Source: Haemonchus contortus
Lineage: Eukaryota; Nematoda; Chromadorea; Rhabditida; Trichostrongylidae
Direction: 5' to 3'
NCBI GenBank assembly: GCA_000469685.2
Contig: LS997562.1
Span: forward strand, 1,716,326 to 1,780,325
DNA: 64,000 bases
Below the pieces are notes generated by a model that was not told the DNA's origin, did not search any database, and was given only the letters and a program-made list of their open reading frames with translations. Below, piece after piece: positions 36,347 through 50,837 of the stretch. The stretch's first letter is position 1. Every line of letters begins with the position of its first letter. Both the position numbers and the translations under genes were made by a program.

Positions 36347-37524
36347 AGCCGATAGCCTATGGTTGACAAGTATCTCCTCCCAGAAGGGAAAATCAGAAAA
36401 AAAAGAAAGAAATGGGAAAAATATGCTCGTTTTTGGGAGTATTTGAGATTAGTTTAAACAGCAAAAAGCGTTTCAAAGTGTTACTCTATGGATGTAATAA
36501 CATCAGACCCTTTTTACATTTGATGTTCCGACAAATTACTATTTATATCGTATTTCGAGAAGCATTTTTTAAGCTTACTATAATAATTAACAGTATGATT
36601 CACGGTGGTTAAGGGGACATTTTGGAAGTTTGCTCTTATCTCCATGATTTGAAAGCACGATATCCGCTCTTATAAAAACAGCAAAACAGGAAGACAGTTG
36701 TATTTACAGTTTCTTATTTACTGGTTCGTTCAATTGTAAAGAAAAATCATTAGATTCTTAACAATATGTCAAGCTAAAGTGATATTTTTCTCCGGAATAA
36801 CCAAAAAATGAAGGTTATTAACAGCCTACGACCTTACTTGTGACTTTCCGTATTTTTTCGAATTTTCATTTGTACAGACTAAACTTTTTACAACTTTTCC
36901 AACCCTGGTTGTACTTATACAAGGTAGACGCCTTAGTTTTTGGGCTCTGATTCGCTAATATCTTTTTGTTTGAGTCCGGAGCTTAAAAGCGATCGTGGAT
37001 CAGCGAAACCCTCTTTTAACTTGCTAGGTGTTCTATAGGAAATAATGTTTCATCGTGAGATCATTGTTGTTTATGCTCCTAGAAACCACTTGCACAGAGG
37101 ACGATAGTCTCGTCGTCCATAGCCTTTGACATGGATCCTCCTCGACACCTAAAAAATGTCTACCTTGGTAGGACTCTTGATAAATTCTTAGATTAAAAAG
37201 TCGGTCATTGTTGGTTCATCCCTTCTGTGAAAGGCGTCTCGCTTCGCACTTGGCTTTACCTCCCAGAGTTCTAGCTGCTTATAAAGGAGTGGTTGCTTGT
37301 GGAGAGACAGATGGAGGGTTAGGTGGATTTGAAAAGGGATGAGGCAGTGCAGCTGCCCATTACCCCTACTAAGCACTGATCCCAGTGGGAAATGTACGAT
37401 GTTTCCCCCTACCCTACCTTCGTTTTGAGCGGAATTCGTGATTTATAGGTCAAAAGAGAAAGAATTAGGAACGAAAAGTTTTCGGAAGTAGAAATATCAC
37501 AGCAAATAAAATGTAACTGAAAAC
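36347..37524. other. intergenic between DPH6 and the macin gene
   Basis: AT-rich; no supported exon. The two neighbouring genes converge here, so both 3' untranslated regions should end within it. I could not pick a confident polyadenylation signal for either. Confidence 0.4.
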
Positions 37525-39916
<2,392 letters not shown>

Positions 39917-40055
39917 CACCCTCCTGCACGAGTCTGGTACAAGTTAACCGACGTAGAAAGGGCAGAAAGCCCGAGCTTGTATTGACTCTAACAGAAATCG
40001 GTTCCGGGATCGCGTGATCGTGCCTTACTCGGCGCTACATCACCTTCACCCTTTA
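39917..40055 (-). mobile_element. tRNA-derived SINE, 5' part only
   Basis: Reverse orientation: CCTCCTGCACGAGTCTGGTACAAGTTAACCG is the reversed body, and ACATCACCTTCACC the reversed head at ~40039-40052. The 3' half is missing. Confidence 0.6.
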
Positions 40056-40455
40056 CAAAAAACTAACCATATAATATTATTCCTACGCAGATTTTCTTCC
40101 GTTATATTAGTAGGTAGCGAACCAGGGATAGTTTTTTAGGAGGACGAATTTATCCGGGAGTTAGGTAGATGGGCGAGAGATCGATTTTTTCTGGAGTATA
40201 GTTATTCCTCGAATCGTTGTCGCTCAAGTAATCGTGACTCAAACGGATTTTGGATTTTTATGTATGTTTCCGGGAAGGAAGTTGTTAACGATATTTTTTT
40301 GTTAACTATGTTACTGATTTGATCATTTGCTACATATTATGTTACTGATTTCTTTTTTTTGTATTGTTTACCCTTCTCTAGATAACCAAAACCTTTCTGT
40401 TTTGATTTAAAAGCACTTTGCAATTCTCCAAAAAATTTTGTATACGACTTCGTTT

Positions 40456-40604
40456 CTATGTGTAGTCAAAGGTGGGCAAATTGCCCGTAAATTGGTTTGA
40501 CACAGAGACAGCGCTGCTGTCATCCGCTGTTCCTTCAGATCCAACCTCTTCTAGGATGGAACATTCTTTCACTATTCCATAGCTATCATTGATAGCAGTA
40601 CTCT
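40456..40604 (-). CDS. possible terminal exon of an unidentified gene
   Basis: Behind a strong acceptor (TCTCTTTTTTAG) the minus strand is open for 48 codons to a TAG. The product is acidic and Ser-rich (KECSILEEVGSEGTADD...) and ends NLPTFDYT. Codon use looks coding. It lies downstream of the multi-exon minus-strand gene that stops at 41734, so it could be an alternative 3' exon of that gene or the end of another one. Product not recognised. Confidence 0.35.
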
Positions 40605-40834
40605 CTAAAAAAGAGACAAACGTCCGCAAGCATAACACCCTTATCAAGCTAGGCAGCTTTGTTTGAGAGCCTGGACCACTCAGAGTAGATGTCAAGTGCA
40701 TGGTGCATACCAGGGAATGAGACCAGCTCTGGGAACTCAATTTTTTTTTGTCTCTCAAGTAATTATTCGGACAGACGCTGACCGAATAGACTTCATTCTT
40801 ATTAAAGAAAGCAACAAAGTTGAGGGGAGACGGG

Positions 40835-41075
40835 CGTTAGGAACGATTTTGGGTAATCGATTCGCCGCACGCGGCTGTCGCGGACCACTCATTCGCCGTT
40901 ATTACAGCTCTAGCGTTCTTCATACAGCTCAGTCGATATGCGATCATTATTTTATGCATAATTCTACTATTGGTACTTTTGTTCTCGTATTTCTTACCTA
41001 CATACTGGTGCACCCTGCTACATTCCTTCGCGCGCGACGCCCCCTCACCGAGACGCGACTATTTCGTTCCTAACG
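40835..41075. repeat. possible small DNA element with 12-bp terminal inverted repeats
   Basis: CGTTAGGAACGA at 40835 is repeated exactly inverted (TCGTTCCTAACG) at 41064-41075. The arms beyond 12 bp match only weakly and no clear target duplication is visible, so this is tentative. Confidence 0.35.
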
Positions 41076-41324
41076 AACCGCACCCCAAAGTTTAGTATTA
41101 CTAACCATAAGAAAACTTATGAGTACTCATAGAGGAGCTAGCAATGGTTTCAAAAACGACAGATGGTCCATTTTCTCTGGCTCGCCCTAAAATTCGAAAT
41201 TTCTGCCCAAGTATGTGTGGATTCCATTTCCTTGACCAGAAGCCTTTATCTTATGAATCTTCTCAAGATAAAAGTTCCATCCTTGTTAACCATGTCTTCC
41301 TCTCCCATGGAGTTTGATTGTGCT

Positions 41325-41450
41325 AGCTTCTTCTGTTAGGACAAAAGCACCGATTTGTACACTGGCTGGCCACTGCTGGTCATTTTATAGGCAGTTGCGC
41401 ATTGAAATAGGCCACTACGATTACGAACGGAGGAAGGAAGCCAAAAGGAG
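41325..41450 (+). mobile_element. tRNA-derived SINE, 3' part only
   Basis: ACAAAAGCACCGATTTGTACACTGGCTGGCCAC and GGCCACTACGATTACGAACGG match the distal half of the SINE; the tRNA-like head is missing. Confidence 0.55.
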
Positions 41451-41733
41451 CCCTATACAGCCTACTCGTCGGAACAATCTACAGTTGGACTCTGTAGCAG
41501 TGTTTTTTGTACATGATACTTAACACAAATGTTTTTTGAGCACTATTTATTCGAAAAATCATTAGAAAAACTTTTTCAACCCCCTAAGGTTGGCGAATTA
41601 TTAGCAGAACTTCGGACTCGGCATGATTCGAACAGCGCATTCCTTTACCGAGACCACGTTCGCCTTTGAAATAAATTCGAAAAAAAATTGAAATAACAGA
41701 AGTCAACAAAGCATCGAGTCACAAAATTTCGAA

Positions 41734-44700
41734 TCATTCCGAGTCTGAGTACATGTATCGGGTGGCGACTCCCGGTGGTCTTTCTTCTGTAATGTTGGTG
41801 TCATGGAAATTCGGGAATTGGTCCAGCACTTGCTGTACACAACGTAGGTTGCGGTCAATATTTTGACAATTCAGCGAATTTGACTGAAAATGGAAGTGAA
41901 TTTGGAAAAACATCAAAACCTAGCTGAATAAGATTCTAAATTACCAAATCAAGGCTATTTGCACGTTTGAGCTCTTCAGCAATGAATCTGATTTTGGCTG
42001 GACCCTTTTGATACCACTTGTCTAACTCTTTGGCTGCACGTTCTAAACCATCTACCATTTGAAAGACGTCCACAAGTCGGGTTTTCTTGATTTTCGCCAA
42101 CGAATCTTCGGGATCCTGTAAAGAATCAATTGCTTACTTCCAATATTTTCGCGTAACTGGAGGTGGTGTAGTGGCAAGTATCGCACTGTCACCCGTGCAT
42201 TGTCCGAGGATCGAATCTCATATCGGTGCTCGCGGAGGGTAACCAAGTTTTTCATCTACATGGGGGTTTTTAAGTGTTACTAGACTCGTCTGATAGGACA
42301 AAAAAACGCATCGGCTAGCCTCCCCATATCATTGTATAGTTCACATATGCATTCGTAAAGTCACTACAATTTAGTTGGAAGTTGAGTTCGTGGCGCATCC
42401 CGAGAGGATCGATTATCATTATGGGACTCTATGACTTAATTTACATGAAAAGCGATATAATCTGAAAGCAACTTGGTTACTTCGGTTCAGATGTACTGGA
42501 CTTGGACGGATGTTGGTCGGGGTGAAATGGTTATGTCAGTCTCCTCACCTTTTTGCTCCCTGTGGTCCATTTAGCTACGAGGCTTGCGAACTTGTGAGTC
42601 GCCGTTAGAATATCCTTTATCTCCTTCTCAGATGTCTTCTGAAATCTTCATTCTTTTTCTCCATTAAAGTCAGTAGGTGATGATCTGGGTGGGACCTCAT
42701 GGGAAACATTTGTCGCTGCTCTGCTGAGGAGAGGGTGTTTTAAGGTCAGATGTCCCTTCGCATAAGTTCATATCAGCTTCTGCTTTATGAGTGTATATAA
42801 CCCGCTCGGGGAGTTTTATTGGTAAGACAATTGACTGAGGGGCATGGGAATGAAGGTTTGTATTCCTGACCCTTTACAAAACAGCTTTTCACCTTCCAAT
42901 GGTTAGTAACAGCCCTCTTTCAACCTTTATTAGTACCGGAAATGATTTTTCAGTACAAGTTCCGCAAGGGGAATTCACTTCTAACTTTCTGGGCCTCGGA
43001 TGGAAAGAGTAAGATGCTAGTCAAATCAGAATGTTTTTCCACGGAAGAATTTCAGAGAAAAACGATGTAAATCAATACCACTCGAGGGGAGTCCGAAAAT
43101 TGGAAGTTCCTGGATTCCTTTTCTTCGGAACTTTCGTCCGACCAGTCCTCAGGTACCTGAGAAAGTGGATGGATTAGTTTGTATCAGTTTTCTCCTGCCT
43201 AACCAACAAAGTAAAATTTAGGAAAATAGATTTTTTGGATCAGACCTAGTGGATTTGAATAACAAGAAAGACAAGCAACAAAAAGATAGCCTCTTTACCT
43301 TTTCCCTCTCTGTTGTCAATTCAGCTCCAGGGCTCGAAAAATTGTGAAACGTGGACATGAAATCTCTCACGCTCAACTGTCTCTCCCTCTCCTAAAATCC
43401 AGTAGGAAGTTAAAAGCATGGCATATCGAAATATTTCTCAAATATTCCTCAGCTGACAGTCCCGCTTCTTTCATATGGGCTTGAATATACATAGAACATA
43501 GCACTCGCATGTACTGATTTTTGACTCACATATTCTTACGAAAAAGTTTTTTCAAATATGGCTTTGCAGACTACAATTTTTACGGGATTGCTCAACGTGG
43601 TTCGTTCTTAAAATTCGAAGTTACGGCACTAAAGAAATGGCCGCTGTAACCCTGTAAAGGCTGCATTTCAAATAGCAATCCCCGTCTGTGGGGTCAACTT
43701 CTGGGTGGAGGGCCAATTTCAGGTGTGTACGTAGGGAGTGATAATGTACGTGTACGTATGGTGAATTGAATAAAACCTCTAAAATTCCCTATTCATTCTT
43801 AAATTTTATGGTTGTTTCCCTGAAGGCGGAGGCGGTGTAGTGGCAAGTGGTGCACTTCACATACGCATTGTCACGGGTTTGAATCCCGGATTGACGACTG
43901 CCTGGTAACCAAACCTTCCATCGCTCCGGGGTACCGGTTAATCGGTACCAGACCCGTCTGGGAGGATGAAAGCACTGATTTGTACATCGGCTAGACACCG
44001 CAAGTCATTGTATCGGACCCATACGCATTCAATATGCCACTACGATTCTGAATGGAGGTCGAGTGCGGGGACGCATCCCTCAGACGTGATTAATTAATGC
44101 TCCAAGGCATTATCCTTTTATGCTGGTTATTCCTCCTCATCTCCTGCTGAAATCATAAATAAATTTTTGAGTAAAGATTTCCCCACAGAAGGAGAGCTAC
44201 TCGTTAAGGCGATGGACTGACAGGAGTGGGATGAGGGCTTGAATCCCTGTGCTGAGTCCTTTCCTCTTCTTCATGGAAGTATACTTTTTGGGAAAATGGC
44301 CTTCATCGAAGCTTTCGATGACCCCGGAAAATATGCGCCTCTATCGAAACTTTGATCCCGCTACAATGACAGAGAGTGAAATGCCTCATCTAAGCAGATA
44401 GCCTTGTGACGGAAGAATTTTCGGATCATGATCTAAACTCGGGTCTGGGTAGTGCGCACTGAGTTTGTGTTTAGATCAAAAAGGCACCTACTTTGGCCCG
44501 CCCGGGAACGACTTCGGTCGGTTGCGTTATCCAGACTGACCTGCACTTCTATGGCTGTCATTCAGTATTAAGTTAAGCGCGACTCCTTTTTATCTTTCCT
44601 TTTTTGCAGCTATTATACTAATTTAGCGTTTGTTTGTTTGTTTGTTTTCGTCTAAACGTGCTTGTCCAAACTAACACCTTCTGCCTTGTTGTAGCGCAAT

Positions 44701-45054
44701 ATTGAGTGCAGAAATGAATAAATAAATCGCATGTACCATTTGAAGAAAGTCCCCAGGTAAATAGTATCTGAAATCCTTTCGTTTTCTTTGCTTAACGCGA
44801 ACACTTCCACCGGATCTGTCTTCAGGTATCTGAAAAGGAAAACAAATGTTTGACAACTAAATGGAATCTGAGCAATTTAGTGTCTCTATCTGAAGAAACG
44901 CAGTAGAACTAATTAAATATAGTGAGCAAGAAGACAGCTTCAGCCTGCTTACCGTTTCCCTTTTTGTAGTCAGCATTGGTGCAGAATTCAGAGAATTGCT
45001 CATTGCAGCAACGAAATCGGTTGGGTTCAACGGCATTGGCATCTCGGACATTCT
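41734..45054 (-). CDS. unrecognised multi-exon protein with duplicated exon pair (5' end missing)
   Basis: Seven exons, all in phase 0: 45054-44953, 44829-44737, 43391-43299, 43156-43079, 42638-42549, 42115-41945, 41883-41734 (stop). Exons 1+2 and 3+4 are paralogous pairs: TDFVAAMSNSLNSAPMLTTKRE matches RDFMSTFHNFSSPGAELTTERE in spacing, and each partner exon starts (I/V)PED. Exons 5-6 look helical (SEKEIKDILTATHKFASLV, DGLERAAKELDKWYQK). The last has two cysteines (NCQNIDRNLRC) and ends MYSDSE. There is no signal peptide or start in view, so upstream exons are missing. The exon pairs could be two neighbouring genes rather than one. I do not recognise the family; it has the feel of a nematode-restricted protein. 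Two SINEs sit in its introns. Confidence 0.6.
42156..42420 (+). mobile_element. tRNA-derived SINE in an intron of the unrecognised minus-strand gene
   Basis: Head ACTGGAGGTGGTGTAGTGGC at ~42156, B box GAGGATCGAATCTCAT, body CATCGGCTAGCCTCCCCATATCATTGTATAG, tail GGCGCATCCCGAGAGGATCG. It is oriented opposite to the host gene. Confidence 0.75.
42800..42880 (+). repeat. tRNA-like repeat, second family, copy a
   Basis: TTGGTAAGACAATTGACTGA...GGGAATGAAGGTTTGTATTCCTG corresponds position by position to 44195-44265. It resembles a tRNA head with a degraded B box. Confidence 0.4.
43825..44120 (+). mobile_element. tRNA-derived SINE, best-preserved copy
   Basis: Head GGCGGAGGCGGTGTAGTGGC at 43825-43844, B box GGGTTTGAATCCCGG at ~43875-43889. 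The body includes TACCAGACCCGTCTGGGAGG, CGGCTAGACACCGCAAGTCA and CCACTACGATTCTGAATGGA. The tail is GACGCATCCCTCAGACGTGATTAATTAATG. It lies in an intron of the unrecognised minus-strand gene. This copy is the best reference for the family. Confidence 0.85.
44190..44265 (+). repeat. tRNA-like repeat, second family, copy b
   Basis: CTCGTTAAGGCGATGGACTGA...GGGATGAGGGCTTGAATCCCTG, with A-box- and B-box-like words. It starts about 70 bp after the SINE at 43825-44120 and matches 42800-42880. Confidence 0.4.
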
Positions 45055-48000
45055 CTGAAATTCTAAGTAGGCAATAGGTATACTAATCCGGGTGGGGTTG
45101 TTAAGAGGATCATTTGGGTAGCTGCTTCAAGACAGTGTCCACGAGATTTTTATTGGAAAAATTACATACTAGAAAGAAATAAGATCAATTAGAGAGAAGT
45201 AAAGGCTCCTTGTCAAAAAGGAGCACGACCACACTGAACGTGGGAATTGGAATGATACAGTCTACCTCAGAGGTCTGATACCTCGAAAGTCCGCCCCACA
45301 ACAGCCCTGCCATATGTGACCCCTGGATAAAGATTCAATGCCTGATCGTAAGCCAAATCAGCTCTAGCTCTGATCAGCTTATGGTCAGAGCAGGTAGCGT
45401 GCTGACAAAATCTATCGGTCTATCATCTGACAAACGTCAGATGACCATGTGTAAAGCAGCCTTTTCAAAGGGAGCACTGTTCGAATCCAAAATTCATCAG
45501 CGACTGCGTAGCATGTCACATCAAGATATTCAAAGAGTTTTTTCCTCACACTTTACTTTCCCTGGTAATAATTTTCAAGCTCCTTTTCCGTGTAAAAGAA
45601 TTGAAATTTAACTATGTGAACTGTATTTTTTAGAGTATTGATTGGATGGATTTTTATTTTAGGCGCCTCACGAAAATGAAGAAATGTACTTTGTCAGTAT
45701 AAGTATGTCAGGAGGTTTCATTTCAAATTACAATCGGATTCCGAACCCCTCTCCCCGCCTACGATACCTAAATTTCAGCTGGGGCTAGAGAGCTCCTCCC
45801 TTCAGGTGTATTTCAAGTAGTATATCTATGGGCAGTGGTAGTGTTTGAAGGGTGTAAAGCTCGAAAATTTGGAAAATTTGATGAGATTTTGTTTCTCATC
45901 GAAATTCTTTCATGTCATTTCTTTTCGTCTTCTCTAATCGAATTTTGAGTGAAAACTTCGTCCTCCTCCTCGTCCTCCCCCCCCCCCCCCCCCTCCTCGC
46001 CTCGTCCTTCTCCGTTTTTGAAACGAATAAGGGCCCAAGCCTTCGAAGTCGAAATATTTTATAGAGCTGCTCCACCTTGTCCTCCATAGGATAGGCTGGG
46101 TTCGAGTCACAGCTGAGGTGAAAGTTTTATTCAAAAACTTAGGATTTCTATAAATTTGTGAAAGTCATACACCACAATCCAGTTTTTTCTTGTGGAGCCT
46201 CAACCATGGGTGTCACTCTCCCATCTAAAGCAAGTTAAGGCGTAGGTTGAGGGTGGAACATTTTGCCAATAAATCAACATCTCTAAAGCTGTCTAGCTTG
46301 GGTATTTGTTGTAGTGCGTCCAATTAATCTTGAAGCGCTATCGCCTTTATGTCAGGCTCGGATTGCGGTATATCATTGCATTGTAAGGGCCATTCAGAGA
46401 ACCTTACCCAAATAATTTGATGGTGATCTATTCCCATGTGATGAAGTTTTTGAAGAGCTCCACACATCGCGCCTGACTACGGTAAGGGGGTTCCCAGATG
46501 GGAGAAGTGATTATTTCAATAAAAAGGGATCTCAAGCTTCAGTAAAGAGGAGTGTTTTCCCAAGATAAGACGTGTACCGCCATACTAGTTAGTTTTCGAA
46601 CGCCAATCTCTAATCCACAATCACCATCGTCGCCGAAACGATACTGGGAATAAAGTCACAGTTCTGTATTCCCTGGCCCACCGGACTATAGCCCTCTGTC
46701 TAGACTATAGAAGTGAAGCTCATGAGCTGTGTGTAGGTAGAAATCGGGTGTTTTTCAAAGTTATCGCTCTAATACCACATTTCTCGAAATTGTTACGTAA
46801 CTTATCCTGGTTGATAACTCATTAGTATTAGAGTAAAGCACTCGACATTTTCCAATGTCTTTTATCTTGTGATTGATCCTACTCCCGCCGAAAATAAGTG
46901 GCATCGGCCGGTGAATGAAAGAGTTTGCAACTGATCATCGACTGCGTAATCTACTCGTCAAAAAATACTGTTGTTTGTTTGTTGAAGTAATTAGGTTACT
47001 ATTAGTATACCCCACGAGAATGATCAAGAAAATGAAAAGAGCCGCCCAGTATTGTGTTATGTTTATGTGTTATAGTGTTATTCCATTCCGAGCAAATATT
47101 ACGTCATTCCACTTTATTGGATTGCAAGTTAATTTCTGCTTTGCATGAGAAAATCGGGATAGAACGTCTTCTGAAAAACCTTTTCGACGAACAGCAAAGT
47201 CACAGTTTGCGAGAAAAAACTTCAAGGCTTCCCCATTGAAAGGAATCGATGACTTGTGAAAAGGCGTCGTGGTGCATCGTCACGTCGGAAAAAGCTTAGA
47301 CACTAAACTCCAAAACTGCTGGACACTGGTGTGCTAAGGGCTTCAAAGCCGGTCAAGGGTAAGGCCGGCCCGCTGCGGCTTAATATGTACACTCGTCAGA
47401 GGACGTGCTTAACAGCCTTATAGATGCTGTTATCATTCAAAATGGAGCATGTTCACTGTAAATATAGTCAGCTGATATACGTCGATGATTAGTACATTTT
47501 GCACTATAGCAATTAAAAACTCGCCCAAGTAGCCTCCTGGGCAGTCATTATTCTAAAACTGAGGCCGATTTCTTGTCAGAGCCACCGATGAGCTGTTCTT
47601 CATCAAATCAACATTTTTGCCTGTAATCTAGAACGAGCAAATACGGTTCATGTGAATTGTGCCTTTAATGTTGTGTGAGGGCTGCAGACGGTCATTATAT
47701 GGCGTACATTTGTTTAGCAATCATTTTATGACGAAGCAATACGAGGGCATGTGCACGAACCTGAGATCAGCACCATTTCTAAGCCTGTCGCTCTACCAGT
47801 TGCGCCACCGCTACAAATCTGTGAAAGTGACAGATATTCTTATCTGCTCGCCGTTATCCTTTTGTGACAGGGAGGAAGTGGCTCTGTAAGTTTGGTCCCA
47901 AAAACTTTTTGTAGTATTAGGAGGCAAATTGGGTATCAACTCTCGGATACTTATCCTTATCTGGTAGCATTTATCCCGATTTGATTACCCATTGCCATCG

Positions 48001-48112
48001 AGATATCCTCCTTCCCTTGTCAATCAATAATTCTGTATACGAACACATTTTCTGGGAGCAAGTCTTATTCAGGAATACTTAAAAAGAAATAGGCAAGTGT
48101 CCTATGGCTTAC
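45055..48112. other. no supported exon
   Basis: 3 kb between two sets of minus-strand exons. It holds a long C run (~45977-45992, in a TCC-rich stretch), a fragment of repeat R2 (GTGAATTGTGCCTTTAATG, ~47650) and tRNA-like words near 45385. If the exon at 48113-48255 and the gene ending at 41734 are one gene, this is an intron. Confidence 0.35.
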
Positions 48113-48255
48113 CCGTTTTGGAGTTTCAGCCCAAATGACTCAGTCTCAGCTCCTGAATCAAAGAACAAGCGAGAGCGGTTGTATTCAGTAATGATTACTT
48201 GATCCTTCGCTTTCATTTGAAAATAGAGCGGGTTCAAGAACAAATACAAATTTTT
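48113..48255 (-). CDS. internal exon of an unrecognised gene
   Basis: An exon with acceptor CTCGATCAG and donor GG|GTAAGCC, 47 codons plus two bases. It reads KNLYLFLNPLYFQMKAKDQV, then IITEYNRSRLFFDS and FGLKLQN, alternating hydrophobic and polar residues as in a beta-sandwich strand set. This is weakly suggestive of nematode CUB-like domains, but not enough to assign. A second possible exon upstream (minus ~48361-48298, SNEETVYAMCKNTDAVVG) does not join in phase. Confidence 0.5.
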
Positions 48256-50033
48256 CTGATCGAGGCCATGAAGAATCACCCTGGAAGACTATGGTACTAC
48301 CTGTTCCAACTACTGCATCAGTATTTTTGCACATGGCATAGACTGTTTCCTCGTTTGAACTGAAATGTCAGTATCACTGTCAGTATTCGGTCGATCTGGT
48401 GATCCACATTTCAGTTCAGTTTTTTATGTCAATCTTCACTCGAAGGACGTATGGGCTTTAAATATAATCATTCACTTCAACTCTTTTCCTTCTCTTTCCT
48501 TCTTTTCTCCTCATCTTATCCAATGAATTGGATCGGATGTCGAATTTACCGCGCTGGTTTGAGGAAATAGATGATTTACAGTTGATCGTCCACTGATGTT
48601 GGGCCTGTTGTTTGGTCGTAAATCAAATTTGGCAGAGGATTACATCAATAATTTACCAGACTCGGGTACTGCAGGATTACTCATCTTGCCTCGGGAGGAT
48701 AGCAGAACTTCCTTTCACTCTGATTTCTTAAATTTCAACTACTTCACTGCTACTTTGACAATTTTTCTAATTCCTTTTACGAGCTGTTTCCACTTATAAT
48801 TTTTTTACAAGAGTTTTGAGTTTTCAGAGTAATTTTGACCATTTCAAAAGTTTTTTCAAGAGAGAAATGTTCAGAGACCGGAAGAATCACATCGCTACTA
48901 TTGCCTGAATCAGCAAGTGGAAGGATGTGGAAGGAGAGAGTGTAAAGCTTCTTCAGGTACGTTGAAACTGATAAAAAAGGATCGTTCTGCTGGGATTTAT
49001 GAGTGTATCCGTGAACTTTCAAGAAATTCGTTCAGTCGATATCAAGTAGTGGTACAAAAACGAAAAATCAGTGATTAAAATAGCACCCGCCTCCAGCCAC
49101 AGTGGTTTTTGATTGGTTAGATGGACGGGAACTATGCGATCTCTTCAAAAACTGTCCACTTGGCTTTACTAATTCTTGAATTTTCGCTGGGAGCGTCGCG
49201 ACACGACCGGTTGACACTTCGTCCCTCCCTGTATCAGCGAGATCTGGGTATTCTCAAAGAGGTACGAGCTGCCTTACCAGCTGGTTAGATATAGGGAGAA
49301 ACTGAGAATTTCAAATACCAACTTCTGGATTTGTTACCCGAGCCGTTTCGTAATGAAAGTAGCCATCTTCTGATGTAGGGGCCCCAGAATCTTGGTGATC
49401 TAGGACCGTTAAATTGCCTGAATGCTGGACCAAGAACCTAACGGAGACTGCATCTGTGACTGAAGACACGGCTTGGGGGTGGGGCATGGCTTGCCTAATC
49501 TCCTTCAGTGGGGGGTCAAGGTGGCTTCAGAGGCGACCCATGGTTTGGTCTCGTCGGAGAGCGGAACGGTGTCTGAGAATCGTGAACTGAAGATCTCCGT
49601 CCGGAATTGCTGAGTGGCCTAGAGGAAACGGGTATGTCTCTGTAGATTATATCTTATCTCGACCTTTCGCCGGGATGCCGTCCAAGTAGTAGAGTTCTCG
49701 GTGTGACAAAAAACGGAAAACTCGTCCAAACGTTTCTTTGCACAGCATAACGCCGCTGAAAATGTTTTGGATATAGGCAGAGTCTCATTTTTTGGGTTCT
49801 CTGCTGCTTTTGCTTGTGTTTTTTCCCTGCTAGGGTGCCATCCCTAGTTTGTCCTTTATGTCGTACTTTTGATGAATAAAACTCGATTCTAAGATGGTTG
49901 ACAGTTCCGTCTGACTGGTTTAGTACATTAAGGACGTCCGTATAGTTCTTACGGCTGCCTCATCGACGACGATCGGGTGGTATTAACGAATGGGCCTTGA
50001 TGCATAGATGATTCATCTAATGGTAACCATTGC
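48256..50033. other. no supported gene; unexplained transcribed-looking stretch
   Basis: From ~49190 to ~49880 the plus strand is GC-richer than its surroundings and ends with TGAATAAAACTCG, which resembles a polyadenylated 3' end. No open frame or known RNA was recognised. Confidence 0.3.
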
Positions 50034-50399
50034 TCATAACTCTTTCATTTCTCGGCAACTGGAATCGAGGAGTTGGGTAGGAGAAGGCTGACTGTGAATG
50101 TGGTGATTTCCGCCAAACAAACAGTAAACTTCACTTGACGTTCTTGACGTTCGCTGAAGTTTGCTCTCTCCATTATCAGTGCGGTTAAAGCAGTGATTAA
50201 CGGAGATACCACAGAAGTCCGTTCCAATCACCGTACCATTCACTTCTACCCTCGTGATCTTTTCACATGATTCATTTTTCCGGTTTCCATTGGTGTCATC
50301 CTTCTCTGAGGTACAGTCTCTGGTTTCATCTGAATTGCGCCACGCTTCCCACTTCTCAGTGGAAATCTGTGAGTTTTTCAAAATGGATTCTGCCTTCAC
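50034..50399 (-). CDS. possible exon of a secreted Cys-rich protein
   Basis: The minus strand is open for 121 codons to a stop. From about residue 12, behind ACTCACAG, it reads STEKWEAWRNSDETRDC, then NESCEKITRVEVNGTVIGTD, FCGISVNHCFNRTDNGES and SEVYCLFGG. It has six cysteines and three N-glycosylation sequons, which suits an extracellular domain. The W-x2-W...C start is faintly like a thrombospondin type 1 repeat. The plus strand is also open here, so coding status is uncertain. Confidence 0.3.
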   Translation of the reverse strand: MKAESILKNSQISTEKWEAWRNSDETRDCTSEKDDTNGNRKNESCEKITRVEVNGTVIGTDFCGISVNHCFNRTDNGESKLQRTSRTSSEVYCLFGGNHHIHSQPSPTQLLDSSCREMKEL

Positions 50400-50837
50400 A
50401 AAAAGCCAAAGTAAGGCTCATTTGCCCCTGACAATCTACCATAGGCCTAAGTTACAAGATCAGCCGACGATGAACCCAACTTTGGATTTTTATGAATTAT
50501 TTATCCATGTCGCTTGCAGTACAGATTTCAGTAGTTGTGCAGCTGGCTTTCGAATTCTTCACTTATTTATCTGTTGAGCTGACGGTTTGGGATGATAGCC
50601 TTCTTTATAGCTTAGAAAATAAGATTTCTCAATGACAATCTTGGTAGCTAATAGAGCTACTTATAGATTTTATGATTGATTTAGCTCTTCAATTTGGAGC
50701 TCAGCATTGTAAGGCTGGTAAAACTTTATTCGTCCGAGTTTTCCGCCCGTCCGAGTTTTTCTATATTTTTTTCTGAAAAAGGAACAAGCTGAAGCAAACA
50801 GACGTATAGATGAGGGATAAATATAAAATCTTTGGGA

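Noticed and set aside
40663..41073. 136-codon plus-strand frame
   Set aside because: It spans the start of a putative inverted-repeat element and runs opposite to a better-supported exon at 40456-40604.
45934..46134. Gly/Arg-rich minus-strand frame
   Set aside because: Produced by the TCC/poly-C low-complexity tract.
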